From the NCBI RefSeq assembly GCF_021735925.1, contig NZ_WMEA01000004.1, positions 248,001 through 312,000 on the forward strand: a stretch of DNA of 64,000 nt, in the 5' to 3' direction. Origin of the DNA: Loktanella sp. M215. GTDB lineage: Bacteria > Pseudomonadota > Alphaproteobacteria > Rhodobacterales > Rhodobacteraceae. Shown in pieces: positions 18,192 to 26,405 of the stretch (positions are counted from its first letter, which is position 1; the number at the start of each line of letters is the position of its first letter). A program made the translations under genes and the position numbers. The notes below the pieces were generated by a model. The model made no database searches. It saw only the letters and a program-made list of their open reading frames with translations, and was not told the origin of the DNA.

Positions 18192-18413
18192 GTGGCAAGT
18201 ATCCTTGATCAACCGCGGAACATGACAACCGTAGTTGCAGACACCGGCGACATTAGGGAAGTAAAACGTTACGCGCCGGTGGACTGTACGACGAACCCAT
18301 CGCTTGTCCTGGCGGCCCTCACCGACCCTTTACACCGTCTACAGTTCTACCGCTGCCTGACATCAAAAATGAGGCCGATAGCTTCCGAATATAGCGTCAG
18401 TATGCAATCTTAA
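18192..18413 (+). pseudogene. tal: transaldolase N-terminal stub
   Basis: The first 46 residues are clearly a class I transaldolase start: [17 protein letters not shown] followed by [14 protein letters not shown]. The intact enzyme has about 315 residues, including a Schiff-base Lys that is absent here. After residue 46 the similarity stops abruptly and the frame ends at 18413. AAAGGA lies about 12 bases before the GTG at 18192. It is the relic of a deleted gene; no other part of tal is in the window. Confidence 0.75.
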
Positions 18414-18529
18414 CTCTTGTCGCGGTGCATTCGAAAATCAGTCTTTAGACACCACCTGACGCAGTCTTCTCTGGCGATCTGCGTCCCAAGATTATGTAAA
18501 GCTCTACTCAGTTAAGTGTTCAGCATTTT

Positions 18530-18895
18530 CTAAGTGTTCAGCATTTTTGAAATCTGGCGTGATAAGTCTTTGGCTGCAACAGGCTTCTGAAGCAGATCAA
18601 AGTCACGAAACCGGCTTGGTAGATCCATTGTGGTGTAGGCGCTGAGGAAGGTGACAGGAATTTTCCGGTCATGGAGGGTATCCGCTAATGGATAGGACTG
18701 TTCGGAGCCGAGTGATATATCCAGAAATGCAATGTCGATTTCACTCCTTTCAATCAAGAGCAGTGCGGCGGCGACATTCGCCGCCGGACCGATCACTGTA
18801 TGACCCAAATCCTTGATTACCATTTCCATATCGAGGGCTATGAGCCATTCATCCTCGACTATCAGAATGTTATGGGAAACGTGGCGTGTTGTCAT
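18530..18895 (-). CDS. single-domain response regulator
   Basis: Receiver domain of 121 residues without output domain. ILIVEDEWLIALDMEM (residues 10-25) gives the acidic pair, FLDISLG near 57-63 the phospho-accepting Asp, FLSAY the Thr/Ser position and LLQKPV near 107 the conserved Lys. It follows the CheB-CheR-HWE kinase gene by 16 bases and is most likely its phosphotransfer partner. Single-domain regulators of this kind can act as phosphate sinks or deliver phosphate to PhyR-type systems of the general stress response; which applies cannot be seen here. Confidence 0.88.
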   Translation of the reverse strand: MTTRHVSHNILIVEDEWLIALDMEMVIKDLGHTVIGPAANVAAALLLIERSEIDIAFLDISLGSEQSYPLADTLHDRKIPVTFLSAYTTMDLPSRFRDFDLLQKPVAAKDLSRQISKMLNT

Positions 18896-18911
18896 GGCGC
18901 GATCTCACTGC

Positions 18912-21900
18912 TCACAAGGGAAATACCATCGCCAACTTCAGGCCTTCGGCATGAAATTCGGCATTCAAGGCGCCGTTCAGCTGTCTCTCGACTTCACCGG
19001 CGATAAGGACAAATCCAAAACCGTTTTTTTCGGGCTCAGTCACTGGCGGTCCTCCATGCTCAAGCCAAAAAAGCTCTAAATTACCATCCTCTCGAGACCA
19101 TCTGACGTCCAACGTGCCGCGCTCGTTTGAGAAGGCTCCGTATTTCACGGCGTTGGTCGTCAGCTCATGAAGGACCATGCTCATCGCCAGCGCAACAGAG
19201 GGCTGCAGGCTCACATTGGGTCCGCTCAGGTTGACCCGTGCAGGATCGAAGCCGGCTGTTTCGTTTTCGAGAATGTCGCGTAGGTTGACGGTCGTCCACG
19301 ACCGCTCTGATAGCAGGCTGTAGGCCCGCGCCATGCCATGCAATCGCTCGATCACGGTATCGAGTGCTGAGGCGGGGACGTTCTTGCCGCGCAAGGACGT
19401 CTTTACCGTTGCAATGACAACAGCCAGCATGTTCTTGACGCGATGGTTGAGCTCCGCGATAAGAACCCTTTGATGCTCTTCGGCCTCTGTCAGGGAAGTG
19501 ACGTCGATAAAAGTGACGACGGCACCGTCAACGTCTTGGTTGCCACTGAGGTAGGGTGTGATCCGCACAAGATAGTGGGTCTGATTCTCGTCCGTCTGCA
19601 GACGATGCTCATAAATGGCGCCGGACTTGAAGACTTCGCCAATATGATCCCTAATTTCAGGATATGCGCTGAAGCTCGACAGCTCCGACAGGGGTCGCCC
19701 TGTGTCTGCCGGCCGGAGGTGGAAGATCCCTGCCGCAGCCGGGGTAAAATTACGGATCACCAGGTCCGCATCCAGAAACACCGTCGCAATCTGCGTGGCA
19801 TCGAACAGGTTCCGCAAGTCGGCGTTGGCACGGTCAAGCTCCGAGACTTTGAGGTTCAGTTCGATATTGATGGTATTCAGTTCTTCGTTCAGCGACTGCA
19901 TTTCCTCTTTCGAGGCTTCCAGCTCTTCGTTGGTAGACTGGGCTTCTTCGTTGACTGAGACTAGTTCCTCGTTCGAAGACTTGAGCTCTTCCAGAGCAGT
20001 CTCGTACTCTTCGATCGTGGATTGCAGGCGCTCTCGCAATTCCCGCAGTTCCTGCTCTGCGGTCTCGCCGCTGTGACCCCGATGACTTGCGTGGGTAGCG
20101 AGGTCGGCCATCGGCATGTGCGAGGGCTGAAAGAACACGATGAACATGCGGTCGCGTTCACGGGAACCGCGCAAGGGTTCGACACTGAGGTTCAGATGTT
20201 GCAGATCACCCGAAGCAGTCGTTACCGGCAAATTGTATCGGATTACGGGCAGCCGCTTTTCGACGACGTGCCGCAGAGTCGATCGAAGTTCCAGCCTGAT
20301 GTCGCGCGGGACCATATCCAGCAGCTGCAGCGAAGGTGCCCCGCGAGGGAACTCCAGAAACTCACCCGTCCCGCCTGACACGAAAACGATGTCACCGTCT
20401 TCGCGCACGACCGCATGGGCCGGCGTATGGTGCTCCAGGATGTGACGTTCGACATTGTGGCGCAACTGAATATCCGACAGAGCTTGTTCATTGCCGCCGC
20501 CGGATTTTTTGTCAGAAATGCGCGTCAGGGCGCCTGTCGGGTTCCAGCGCCGGGTCGCATTTTCGATCGACTGGAAGATCCGGCTTTTCTTGTCGATAGT
20601 CCGAAAGATGTCACCGAACTGGCTGATGCTTTCCGACGTCCCCAGAAAGAGGTATCCATCCGGCTTCAGGGCATAGTGGAACGTCGGTATGACATCGCGT
20701 TGCAGGTCGGGCCCGAAGTAGATCAAAAGGTTGCGGCACGACACCATGTCCATGCGTGAAAACGGCGGATCGCTAATGACGTTGTGCGATGAAAAGATGC
20801 ACATTTCCCGCACTTTCTTGCTAACCACATAGCTGACCCCATCGCGGATGAAAAATTTGGCCAAGCGTTCGGGACTGACCTGATGAAGAAGCTGTTCCGG
20901 ATAGCGTCCCTGACGGGCGACACTCAGAGCGGGTTCGTCAATATCGGTCGCAAAAATCTGCACCGGAGCGGCAATCGCTTGTCTTTCAAGATGCTCACTG
21001 ATGAGAATGGCAAGGGAATAGACCTCCTCGCCAGTTGTGCAGGCTGGAACCCAGACCCGGACGGGGTTCTTTGCATCCTTGTTCTGGCAGATCTGCGGGA
21101 TCACCAATTCTTCGAGCGCCTTGAAGGCATCGGTGTCGCGGAAGAAATTTGTCACGCTGATGAGCAGATCCTGAAACAGGGCCCTGATCTCGTCGCCGCT
21201 TTTTTCGAGCAGGGTGCAGTAAGCTTCCAGCGTGTTGACCTGTCTGACCTGCATGCGGCGGGCGACGCGGCGAAAGAAGGTCTTGCTCTTGTAGCCTGAA
21301 AAATCGTGACCGGACTGCTGGAATAGGATCTTCGAAATTGTGGCCTGAACGTCCGTTGGATCAGCCTCGCCGTCATCCTTCTTTGGCATCACCAGGGCGT
21401 CCAATACACGGTGTCCGTTTCGGATTTCGATGAGCTTCTCGGCCATCTCGCTGGCGGGCATCGCAAAGTCTACGAAGCCGGTTGCAATGGCGCTTTGCGG
21501 CATTTCCGCATTGAGTGGGGGATGACCGTCCGAGGTCTGGGCAAATGTGAACCCACCACGCTCCTTGATGACCTTGACACCCAGCGTTCCGTCGCCGTCT
21601 CCCCCTGACAGGACGATCGCGCCGGCGTTCTCTTGCTGGTCTTCTGCCAGAGACCCGAAAAAGATGTCGATAGGCTTGTGTTCCCGGCTGCCAACGGCCG
21701 TTTCCCGCAATACCAGCTTGCCATCTTTTATCAGCAAAAAGGACTGTTCGGGCATGACATAGACCACGTCCTGTTCCACCTTCTCGCCATCCCGGGCCAC
21801 TTTTACGGCAAGCGATGTCTTGCGCGCCAGAATGGTATGGAGAAGGCTTTCGCGATCGGGGCTAAGGTGGGTCACGACGACGAAAGCCATCCCGCTGTCT

Positions 21901-21989
21901 GACGGGATGCGTTCGAAGAGTTGAGACAAAGCATCGATCCCTCCGGCAGAGGCACCAATCCCGACGACAAAGGGCAAATCACTGGTCAT
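18912..21989 (-). CDS. CheB-CheR-PAS-HWE/HisKA_2 sensor kinase fusion
   Basis: Multidomain signalling protein of 1025 residues. Residues 1-190 form a CheB methylesterase domain with Ser14 (GIGASAGG), His41 (VVTHLSP) and the Asp in LSGGDGDG near 134. Residues 210-480 are a CheR methyltransferase (FFRDTDAF, WVPACTTGEEVYSLAIL, FATDIDEPAL). Residues 640-715 are a coiled coil of SNEELVSVNEEAQSTNEELE type, then a PAS domain (to about 845) and a HisKA_2/HWE kinase starting ELNHRVKNMLAVVIATV near 865, with the ATPase N-box VLHELTTNAVKYGAF near 950. It lacks a membrane segment and is cytoplasmic. It precedes the response regulator in one operon. Kinases of this class feed the general stress response in several alphaproteobacteria, which would suit the neighbouring EcfG sites. 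Confidence 0.92.
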   Translation of the reverse strand: MTSDLPFVVGIGASAGGIDALSQLFERIPSDSGMAFVVVTHLSPDRESLLHTILARKTSLAVKVARDGEKVEQDVVYVMPEQSFLLIKDGKLVLRETAVGSREHKPIDIFFGSLAEDQQENAGAIVLSGGDGDGTLGVKVIKERGGFTFAQTSDGHPPLNAEMPQSAIATGFVDFAMPASEMAEKLIEIRNGHRVLDALVMPKKDDGEADPTDVQATISKILFQQSGHDFSGYKSKTFFRRVARRMQVRQVNTLEAYCTLLEKSGDEIRALFQDLLISVTNFFRDTDAFKALEELVIPQICQNKDAKNPVRVWVPACTTGEEVYSLAILISEHLERQAIAAPVQIFATDIDEPALSVARQGRYPEQLLHQVSPERLAKFFIRDGVSYVVSKKVREMCIFSSHNVISDPPFSRMDMVSCRNLLIYFGPDLQRDVIPTFHYALKPDGYLFLGTSESISQFGDIFRTIDKKSRIFQSIENATRRWNPTGALTRISDKKSGGGNEQALSDIQLRHNVERHILEHHTPAHAVVREDGDIVFVSGGTGEFLEFPRGAPSLQLLDMVPRDIRLELRSTLRHVVEKRLPVIRYNLPVTTASGDLQHLNLSVEPLRGSRERDRMFIVFFQPSHMPMADLATHASHRGHSGETAEQELRELRERLQSTIEEYETALEELKSSNEELVSVNEEAQSTNEELEASKEEMQSLNEELNTINIELNLKVSELDRANADLRNLFDATQIATVFLDADLVIRNFTPAAAGIFHLRPADTGRPLSELSSFSAYPEIRDHIGEVFKSGAIYEHRLQTDENQTHYLVRITPYLSGNQDVDGAVVTFIDVTSLTEAEEHQRVLIAELNHRVKNMLAVVIATVKTSLRGKNVPASALDTVIERLHGMARAYSLLSERSWTTVNLRDILENETAGFDPARVNLSGPNVSLQPSVALAMSMVLHELTTNAVKYGAFSNERGTLDVRWSREDGNLELFWLEHGGPPVTEPEKNGFGFVLIAGEVERQLNGALNAEFHAEGLKLAMVFPL

Positions 21990-22222
21990 AAAACCGAGCG
22001 TACGCCGATAACCGGTTAGTCGCTAGTGCTTCCCAGCTCACTCAGCGCTAAAAAACAAGGCGATGTAGAAGCAAGTTAAAAGATTTGTAGGTGATTTAAT
22101 CTGCTTTAATGAAATGGCAGACTGTGGTCATTTATCTGCGTTATGACACTCATATGGAGGGACGCTTCATTTAAGCGGCACAGACATAACCCCTTTGCAT
22201 TTGTCAAAAAATTATTTCACGA

Positions 22223-22254
22223 TGGCCACGCTTTCGAGCGTGGCCACTTTTTTT
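22223..22254 (+). terminator. Rho-independent terminator hairpin
   Basis: A perfect 10-bp stem TGGCCACGCT/AGCGTGGCCA with a TTCG loop (22223-22246) is followed by C and seven T (22247-22254) on the plus strand. No plus-strand gene ends nearby. Read from the minus strand it lies 33 bases beyond the Crp/Fnr gene, with a weaker T run 11 bases after the stem, so it may serve that gene instead or as well. Confidence 0.75.
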
Positions 22255-22286
22255 GGTGTAACGAAAACTAAGAATACGCCAATAAA

Positions 22287-23018
22287 CTAGTAAGTAGAGG
22301 TACTCTCCAGTTTTCCGCGAAAGGGCGCTAAACGTCTTATCGCGTGGTAGTGGATCATTTCTTCAAGATCAGATCGCCGCCTCAACCGTATCTGAGATCC
22401 CTTTCGTTCAATGAAGCCTTCGTTTGAGAGGTCGCAAAGCACTTTGCTGACCGAAACATTAGTTAACCCGATCAGATCACCCAGTTCAGATTGATTGAAC
22501 GGAACATCGACGATGTTTGCTACCATGTGACGTTGATGTAGCTTGTCCTGGAACATCAAGATCAACCATACGACTCTCTGACGTGCAGTCATGCGACCTA
22601 TAGCGACGAGCGTGCGCATGAGGCAGGATTGAACTTCAGCCGACTTTTGCAGTAAATGCACTGAAACGCCTGGCGTCAAAACTTGCGACGACACCACATG
22701 TTTCATGGGAATCGCATGGACCACGCAGTCACTTAAGCTGACTAAAGAGCAGCTTATACGATCCATGCCAACGTCAGACAAACCTGCAATGTCGCCCGGC
22801 TGATAAAGATAGAGGATTTGTCTCTGGCCATCTGCGAGCATGACATAAGCATAGACCCAGCCCGACTGAATATAATAAAGGTTTTGTGGCCGATCTCCTT
22901 CATGCTGCAGATCGCAGCCAGACAGGTAGCTGCAGGGCTCGCTCTTCAGTCGGTCGAGCAGCTCACTCAGAACCGACTGTTGTGTCATAGTCGTATTGAC
23001 GGATGAAGGGAGAAGCAT
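22287..23018 (-). CDS. Crp/Fnr family transcriptional regulator
   Basis: Transcription factor of 243 residues. Residues 20-130 form the cyclic-nucleotide-binding-like beta roll (YYIQSGWVYAYVMLADGQRQI, PGDIAGLSD). Residues 165-225 are the winged helix with SELGDLIGLTNVSVSKVL as recognition region. The Cys residues present (33 and 40 region, 98) do not form the four-Cys pattern of oxygen-sensing Fnr, so it is probably not an iron-sulfur sensor. An AGAGAGA stretch precedes the ATG at 23018. It stands alone; the target genes are not evident. Confidence 0.85.
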   Translation of the reverse strand: MLLPSSVNTTMTQQSVLSELLDRLKSEPCSYLSGCDLQHEGDRPQNLYYIQSGWVYAYVMLADGQRQILYLYQPGDIAGLSDVGMDRISCSLVSLSDCVVHAIPMKHVVSSQVLTPGVSVHLLQKSAEVQSCLMRTLVAIGRMTARQRVVWLILMFQDKLHQRHMVANIVDVPFNQSELGDLIGLTNVSVSKVLCDLSNEGFIERKGSQIRLRRRSDLEEMIHYHAIRRLAPFRGKLESTSTY

Positions 23019-23354
23019 CTTGTCTCTCTCTGATTGTCAGGATGTCACCTCAACGAAGCGGCGGGCGGGCGGGTTCCCCTTGCATTGTGCAAGGGCACAA
23101 GGGAGCGCTTACTATTCCGGTCGCCATCTATAGGTCTCATTAAGCGGCACTCCTCTCAATCTCTCATGACAACAAAGGCCGCTAAAACCTTGTGCAGCTT
23201 TCTGGTAGCACAGCTGTCCTTTGAAGGCAGCATTGAGTGCGGTTTCGCACCTTACCTTTCACTGCGTGCCTTTTAAGTTTATAAAAACTAATTCGGAGGA
23301 ACGGTAATCCTCCCCAAAACTAAGGGGATGCGGATGTAGAATTTTCTCAGCAAG

Positions 23355-23636
23355 ATGACTGAGGAGAATCTGATGAAGATGACGAGATTTAGCGAACCCC
23401 AGATCCTTGCGATCTTGCGCCAAGCTGAAGGCGGTGTGCCTGTGGCTGAGCTGTGCCGTGAGCATGGCATGAGTTCGGCGTCCTTTTACAAGTGGCGCGC
23501 GAAGTATGGCGGCATGGATGCGTCCATGATCAGCCAGATGAAGAGCCTGGAGGACGAGAACCGCCGGCTGAAGCGCATGTTCGCGGATCTGAGCATGCAG
23601 GCTGATTTGCTGAAGGAAGCTCTTGGAAAAAAGTGA
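23355..23636 (+). CDS. IS3 family transposase OrfA
   Basis: DNA-binding subunit of an IS3-family transposase, 93 residues. Helix-turn-helix FSEPQILAILRQAEGGVPVAEL (residues 12-33 region) and the leucine-zipper stretch MKSLEDENRRLKRMFADLSM near 62-81 are typical. The end of the gene has the slippery run A AAA AAG (23627-23633) followed at once by TGA, the usual programmed -1 frameshift site that makes the OrfAB fusion. OrfA itself is intact; OrfB next to it is not. Confidence 0.9.
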   Translation: MTEENLMKMTRFSEPQILAILRQAEGGVPVAELCREHGMSSASFYKWRAKYGGMDASMISQMKSLEDENRRLKRMFADLSMQADLLKEALGKK

Positions 23637-24028
23637 CTGGGCCATCTCAGAGGCGTGAGATGGCCGCCAAGGCAGTGGAACACCGAGGGGTCAGCATCTC
23701 TCTCGCCTGCCGGGCGTTCAGTGTCAGCGAGACGTGCTATCGCTACAGCCCGCTACTCAGCGACGAGAACGAGGTGATCGCTGATCTGTTGGTCGGCTTG
23801 ACCGAAGCTCGCAAGACGTGGGGCTTCGGGCTGTGCTTTTTACACCTGCGCAACGTGAAGGGCTATCCCTGGAACCACAAGCGCGTCTACCGGATCTACT
23901 GCGTCCTGGAGTTGAACCTCCGGATCAAGCCGCGCAAGCGCCTGAAGCGGGACGTGCCGGATGCTCTGGCCGTGCCAGAAAGCCCGAATGTGACATGGTC
24001 GATGGACTTCATGGCGGATCGGCTGTAA
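23633..24028 (+). pseudogene. IS3 family transposase OrfB, truncated by an IS21 insertion
   Basis: N-terminal half of the catalytic subunit: AVEHRGVSISLACRAFSVSETCYRY, then HKRVYRIYCVLELNLRI, ending at NVTWSMDFMAD with the first catalytic Asp of the DDE triad. The sequence then changes at about 24024 into the end of an IS21-type element, and a stop follows at 24026-24028. About 130 of roughly 270 residues remain. The missing 3' part was not found elsewhere in the window. Confidence 0.88.
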
Positions 24029-24087
24029 GTGCTGGACGTAATCTCCCCAAAACGGCTGGATGAAATTTCCCCAGTTTGGCGCTGATG

Positions 24088-24123
24088 CCGATGATCAGGG
24101 GGGCATGCCCCCCTGATCATCGG
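24088..24123. repeat. perfect 36-base palindrome before istA
   Basis: The sequence from 24088 to 24123 equals its own reverse complement over all 36 bases (CCGATGATCAGGGGGG then CATG-centred mirror). As RNA it would make a very stable GC-rich hairpin 44 bases before the istA start. It may limit read-through transcription and translation of istA, as such hairpins do in other insertion sequences. Confidence 0.85.
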
Positions 24124-24166
24124 TCGCGCATAATTCCCCTGTTGAGGCCAATGGAAAGGCTCGCAG

Positions 24167-25365
24167 GTGGTTGGATTGAGGGAGATCGTGATGATCTTGG
24201 AATTGAAGCGGCAGGGTCTTGGCGTCAGTGCGATCGCACGACAGACCGGGCTCGACCGCAAGACTGTGAGGAAATATCTGGAGCGGGGCCTTGAGGCCCC
24301 GGTCTATGGGCCCCGGGAACCGGGCGATCGACTGGCTGATCGGTTCCAGTCTTATCTGGCTGAACGGCTTGAGGCGTTCCCGGGTCTCTCGGTGCGCAGA
24401 CTTCATCGCGAGATCAAGACGATGGGGTATGAAGGCGCCTATTCCACGCTGAGTGAATATCTCCGACTGATCCGGCCTCCTGTGCCGCGGCAGTTTGAGC
24501 GACGCTTCGAGACGCCTGCCGGCAAGCAGGCGCAGGTTGATTTTGCCGAGTTCCAGGTGGAGTTCACCTGCGAACCCGGCGTGGTGCGCAAGGTCTGGCT
24601 GTTCAGCATGGTGCTGGGGCACAGCCGCTGGCTTTGGGGACGGTTTTGCCCGAACCAGACACTGGAAACGGTGATGCGCTGCCACATCGCGGCGTTCGGC
24701 ATGATGGGCGGGGTCTGCACGGAGATCCTGTATGATCGGATGAAGACAGCCGTCATCGGGGAGGATGCCGCGGGCGTTGTGACCTATAATGCATCTCTGG
24801 TGGCGTTGCTGGCGCACTATGGATCGGCACCGCGGGCTTGTCAGCCGTATCGGGCCAAAAACGAAAGGCAAGGTGGATCGACCGTTCCGCTATATCCGGC
24901 AGGACTTCTTCCTGGGGCGCAGCTTCCGCGACATAAAAGATCTGAATGCCCAGTTCGAGGAGTGGCGCGCGACCATCGCCAACCCTCGGGAGCTTGCGAC
25001 CACAAGCGGATCGTGGATGAGCATTTTACCGAAGAGACGCCGCATCTTCTGGCAATACCCGCGTACCCATATGAAGCGGTACTGACCGTGGAGCGGCAGA
25101 TCAGCCAAGAGGGCATGGTCGCGGTAGGCGGCAATCAATACAGCGTTCCCCCTCTCGGCATCTTTTCCGACGGAAAAGAGCCTGCCGGGCAGTGGACACC
25201 ACAGGGCGCCGGATCTTCGAGGTCCAGAACCATCCGGTCGAGGTCCGCATCTTCGAGGACGGCGCATTGATCGCAATCCACCCGGTGCTGGAAGGCAAGA
25301 GCCAGCGTCGGATCGATCCCAGCCATCGCAAGCCCATTCCACCGGCACGGCGGGCTGTTCAGCTG
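24167..25365 (+). pseudogene. istA: IS21 family transposase IstA, frameshifted
   Basis: IstA-like transposase. The N-terminal helix-turn-helix GLGVSAIARQTGLDRKTVRK (residues 18-37) and the DDE core starts AQVDFAEFQVEF near 125 and EILYDRMKTAV near 188 are clear. The frame is lost at AAAAA 24856-24860 (one A too many before TKGKVDRPFRYIRQDFFLGR), again near 25013 (one A too few before RIVDEHFTEETPHL), and about 42 extra bases interrupt the protein near 25150-25195, after NQYSVP. The tail DTTGRRIFEVQNHPVEVRIF resumes after it. It is not functional. The IS21 partner ATPase gene istB is absent. Confidence 0.82.
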
Positions 25366-25424
25366 TTGCCGTCACCAGCGTGTCGGCAACCCATTCTTGC
25401 GGATCGACGCCATTCGGCTTGTGG
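25357..25424 (-). pseudogene. possible IS66 transposase C-terminal scrap
   Basis: On the minus strand about 22 codons read KPNGVDPQEWVADTLV, close to the conserved C-terminal end of IS66-type transposases (LNDVDPQAWLADVLA). Stops lie on both sides in this frame. It is short and the assignment rests on this one motif. The stretch from here to 25700 holds no gene I can support, only broken minus-strand frames. Confidence 0.35.
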
Positions 25425-25700
25425 ACCACTTCCTATGCAAGGCCCGAGGAGGTGTCGTAGGCCCCCCGCGCAAACTGCGCTTGCCGGTCTGGATGTCCTG
25501 TGGTGCCCAGACGGCGCCAGGCGGCACATGATGCAGGGCCGACACGATGCCGCGCACACCAGCCTGCATATCGTCTAAAGACACACGGTCTTGCGGGCCC
25601 AAACCATCGCCACGTCAAAGCCCGGGGAAGATAGCGCGAAGCGTTACTGTTGACTAGTATGGTAATTTTCAATAGTGCTTGACGGGGGAGGAGATGCGGC

Positions 25701-26405
25701 ATGATCGAACGGGGCGACGCTACTATCGATGGGCTGGAAAGCACCAAGATCGTCGGGCCGCAGCTGATACGTTTGCTGCGCAACCGGATTGTCCGCGGTG
25801 AACTGGCCCCCGGCACGCGCCTGTCCGAAGCAGAGATTGCCACGGTCTATGGCGTCAGTCGCCAACCGGTCAGAGAAGCCTTCATCCGACTGGCCGATGC
25901 GGCCCTGATCGAAGTGCGACCGCAGCGCGGCAGCTATGTCAGCCGTATCGATATTTCGGCCGTGATCTCTACGCAGTTCGTCCGTGAAGCCGTCGAAGCC
26001 GATATCGTGCGCCGGGTCGCGGCCCACGCCACCCCCGCCGATGTGGTCGGACTGGAGGCGATGCTTGCCGCGCAGGCAGAAACAACGAACAGCGACGACC
26101 CGCAGCCATTCATGGCGGCCGACGAGGTGTTTCACCGACAGCTGGCCGAGATTGCCGGGCAGAAGGATGGCTGGGAATATTTGCAGCCGCTCAAGACCCA
26201 GATGGATCGTGTGAGGTATCTGAGCGCTCGGAGCTTTCCACGGACCGCGCTGGTCAATCAGCACAGCGAGATTGTCGACGCGATCCGGCAGGGCAATCCG
26301 GATGAGGCCGAACAGCGGATGCGCCGCCATCTCCGGCTTATCCTTGAGGACTTGCCCGCGGTGGCCGCAGCCCTGCCGCAGTATTTTAAAAAAGGCACAG
26401 GATGA
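25701..26405 (+). CDS. GntR family regulator, FadR subfamily
   Basis: Transcription factor of 234 residues. The winged helix occupies residues 15-80 (IVRGELAPGTRLSEAEIA, YGVSRQPVREAFIRL), and residues 95-225 the helical FCD ligand-binding domain with the metal-site acids and His (EAVEADIVRRVAAHA, DEVFHRQLAEIAG, QHSEIVDAI). GGGGGAGG lies about 8 bases before the ATG. Its stop overlaps the next ATG (ATGA at 26402-26405), so it heads and presumably controls the AGE/TRAP operon in response to the imported sugar or sugar acid. Confidence 0.9.
   Translation: MIERGDATIDGLESTKIVGPQLIRLLRNRIVRGELAPGTRLSEAEIATVYGVSRQPVREAFIRLADAALIEVRPQRGSYVSRIDISAVISTQFVREAVEADIVRRVAAHATPADVVGLEAMLAAQAETTNSDDPQPFMAADEVFHRQLAEIAGQKDGWEYLQPLKTQMDRVRYLSARSFPRTALVNQHSEIVDAIRQGNPDEAEQRMRRHLRLILEDLPAVAAALPQYFKKGTG

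Larger units (their letters stand above)
24024..25365 (+). mobile_element. decayed IS21-family element inserted in IS3
   Basis: Starts with TGTAAGTGCTGG at 24024, directly inside the IS3 orfB. Two related 23-base repeats (GCTGGACGTAATCTCCCC at 24031 and GCTGGATGAAATTTCCCC at 24055) are like the multiple IstA-binding repeats at IS21 ends. A 36-base palindrome and the istA gene follow. IstB and the right end are missing; similarity fades near 25365. Confidence 0.7.

Noticed and set aside
23077..23095. Small hairpin CCCTTGCA-TTG-TGCAAGGG upstream of the IS3
   Set aside because: Eight base pairs, no T run and no adjoining gene end; could be a chance repeat or a relic of another IS end.
25430..25640. 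Minus-strand broken frame with DDMQAGVRGIVSALHHVPPG
   Set aside because: Looks like coding relic, but has an in-frame stop and a frameshift, and I could not name a family.
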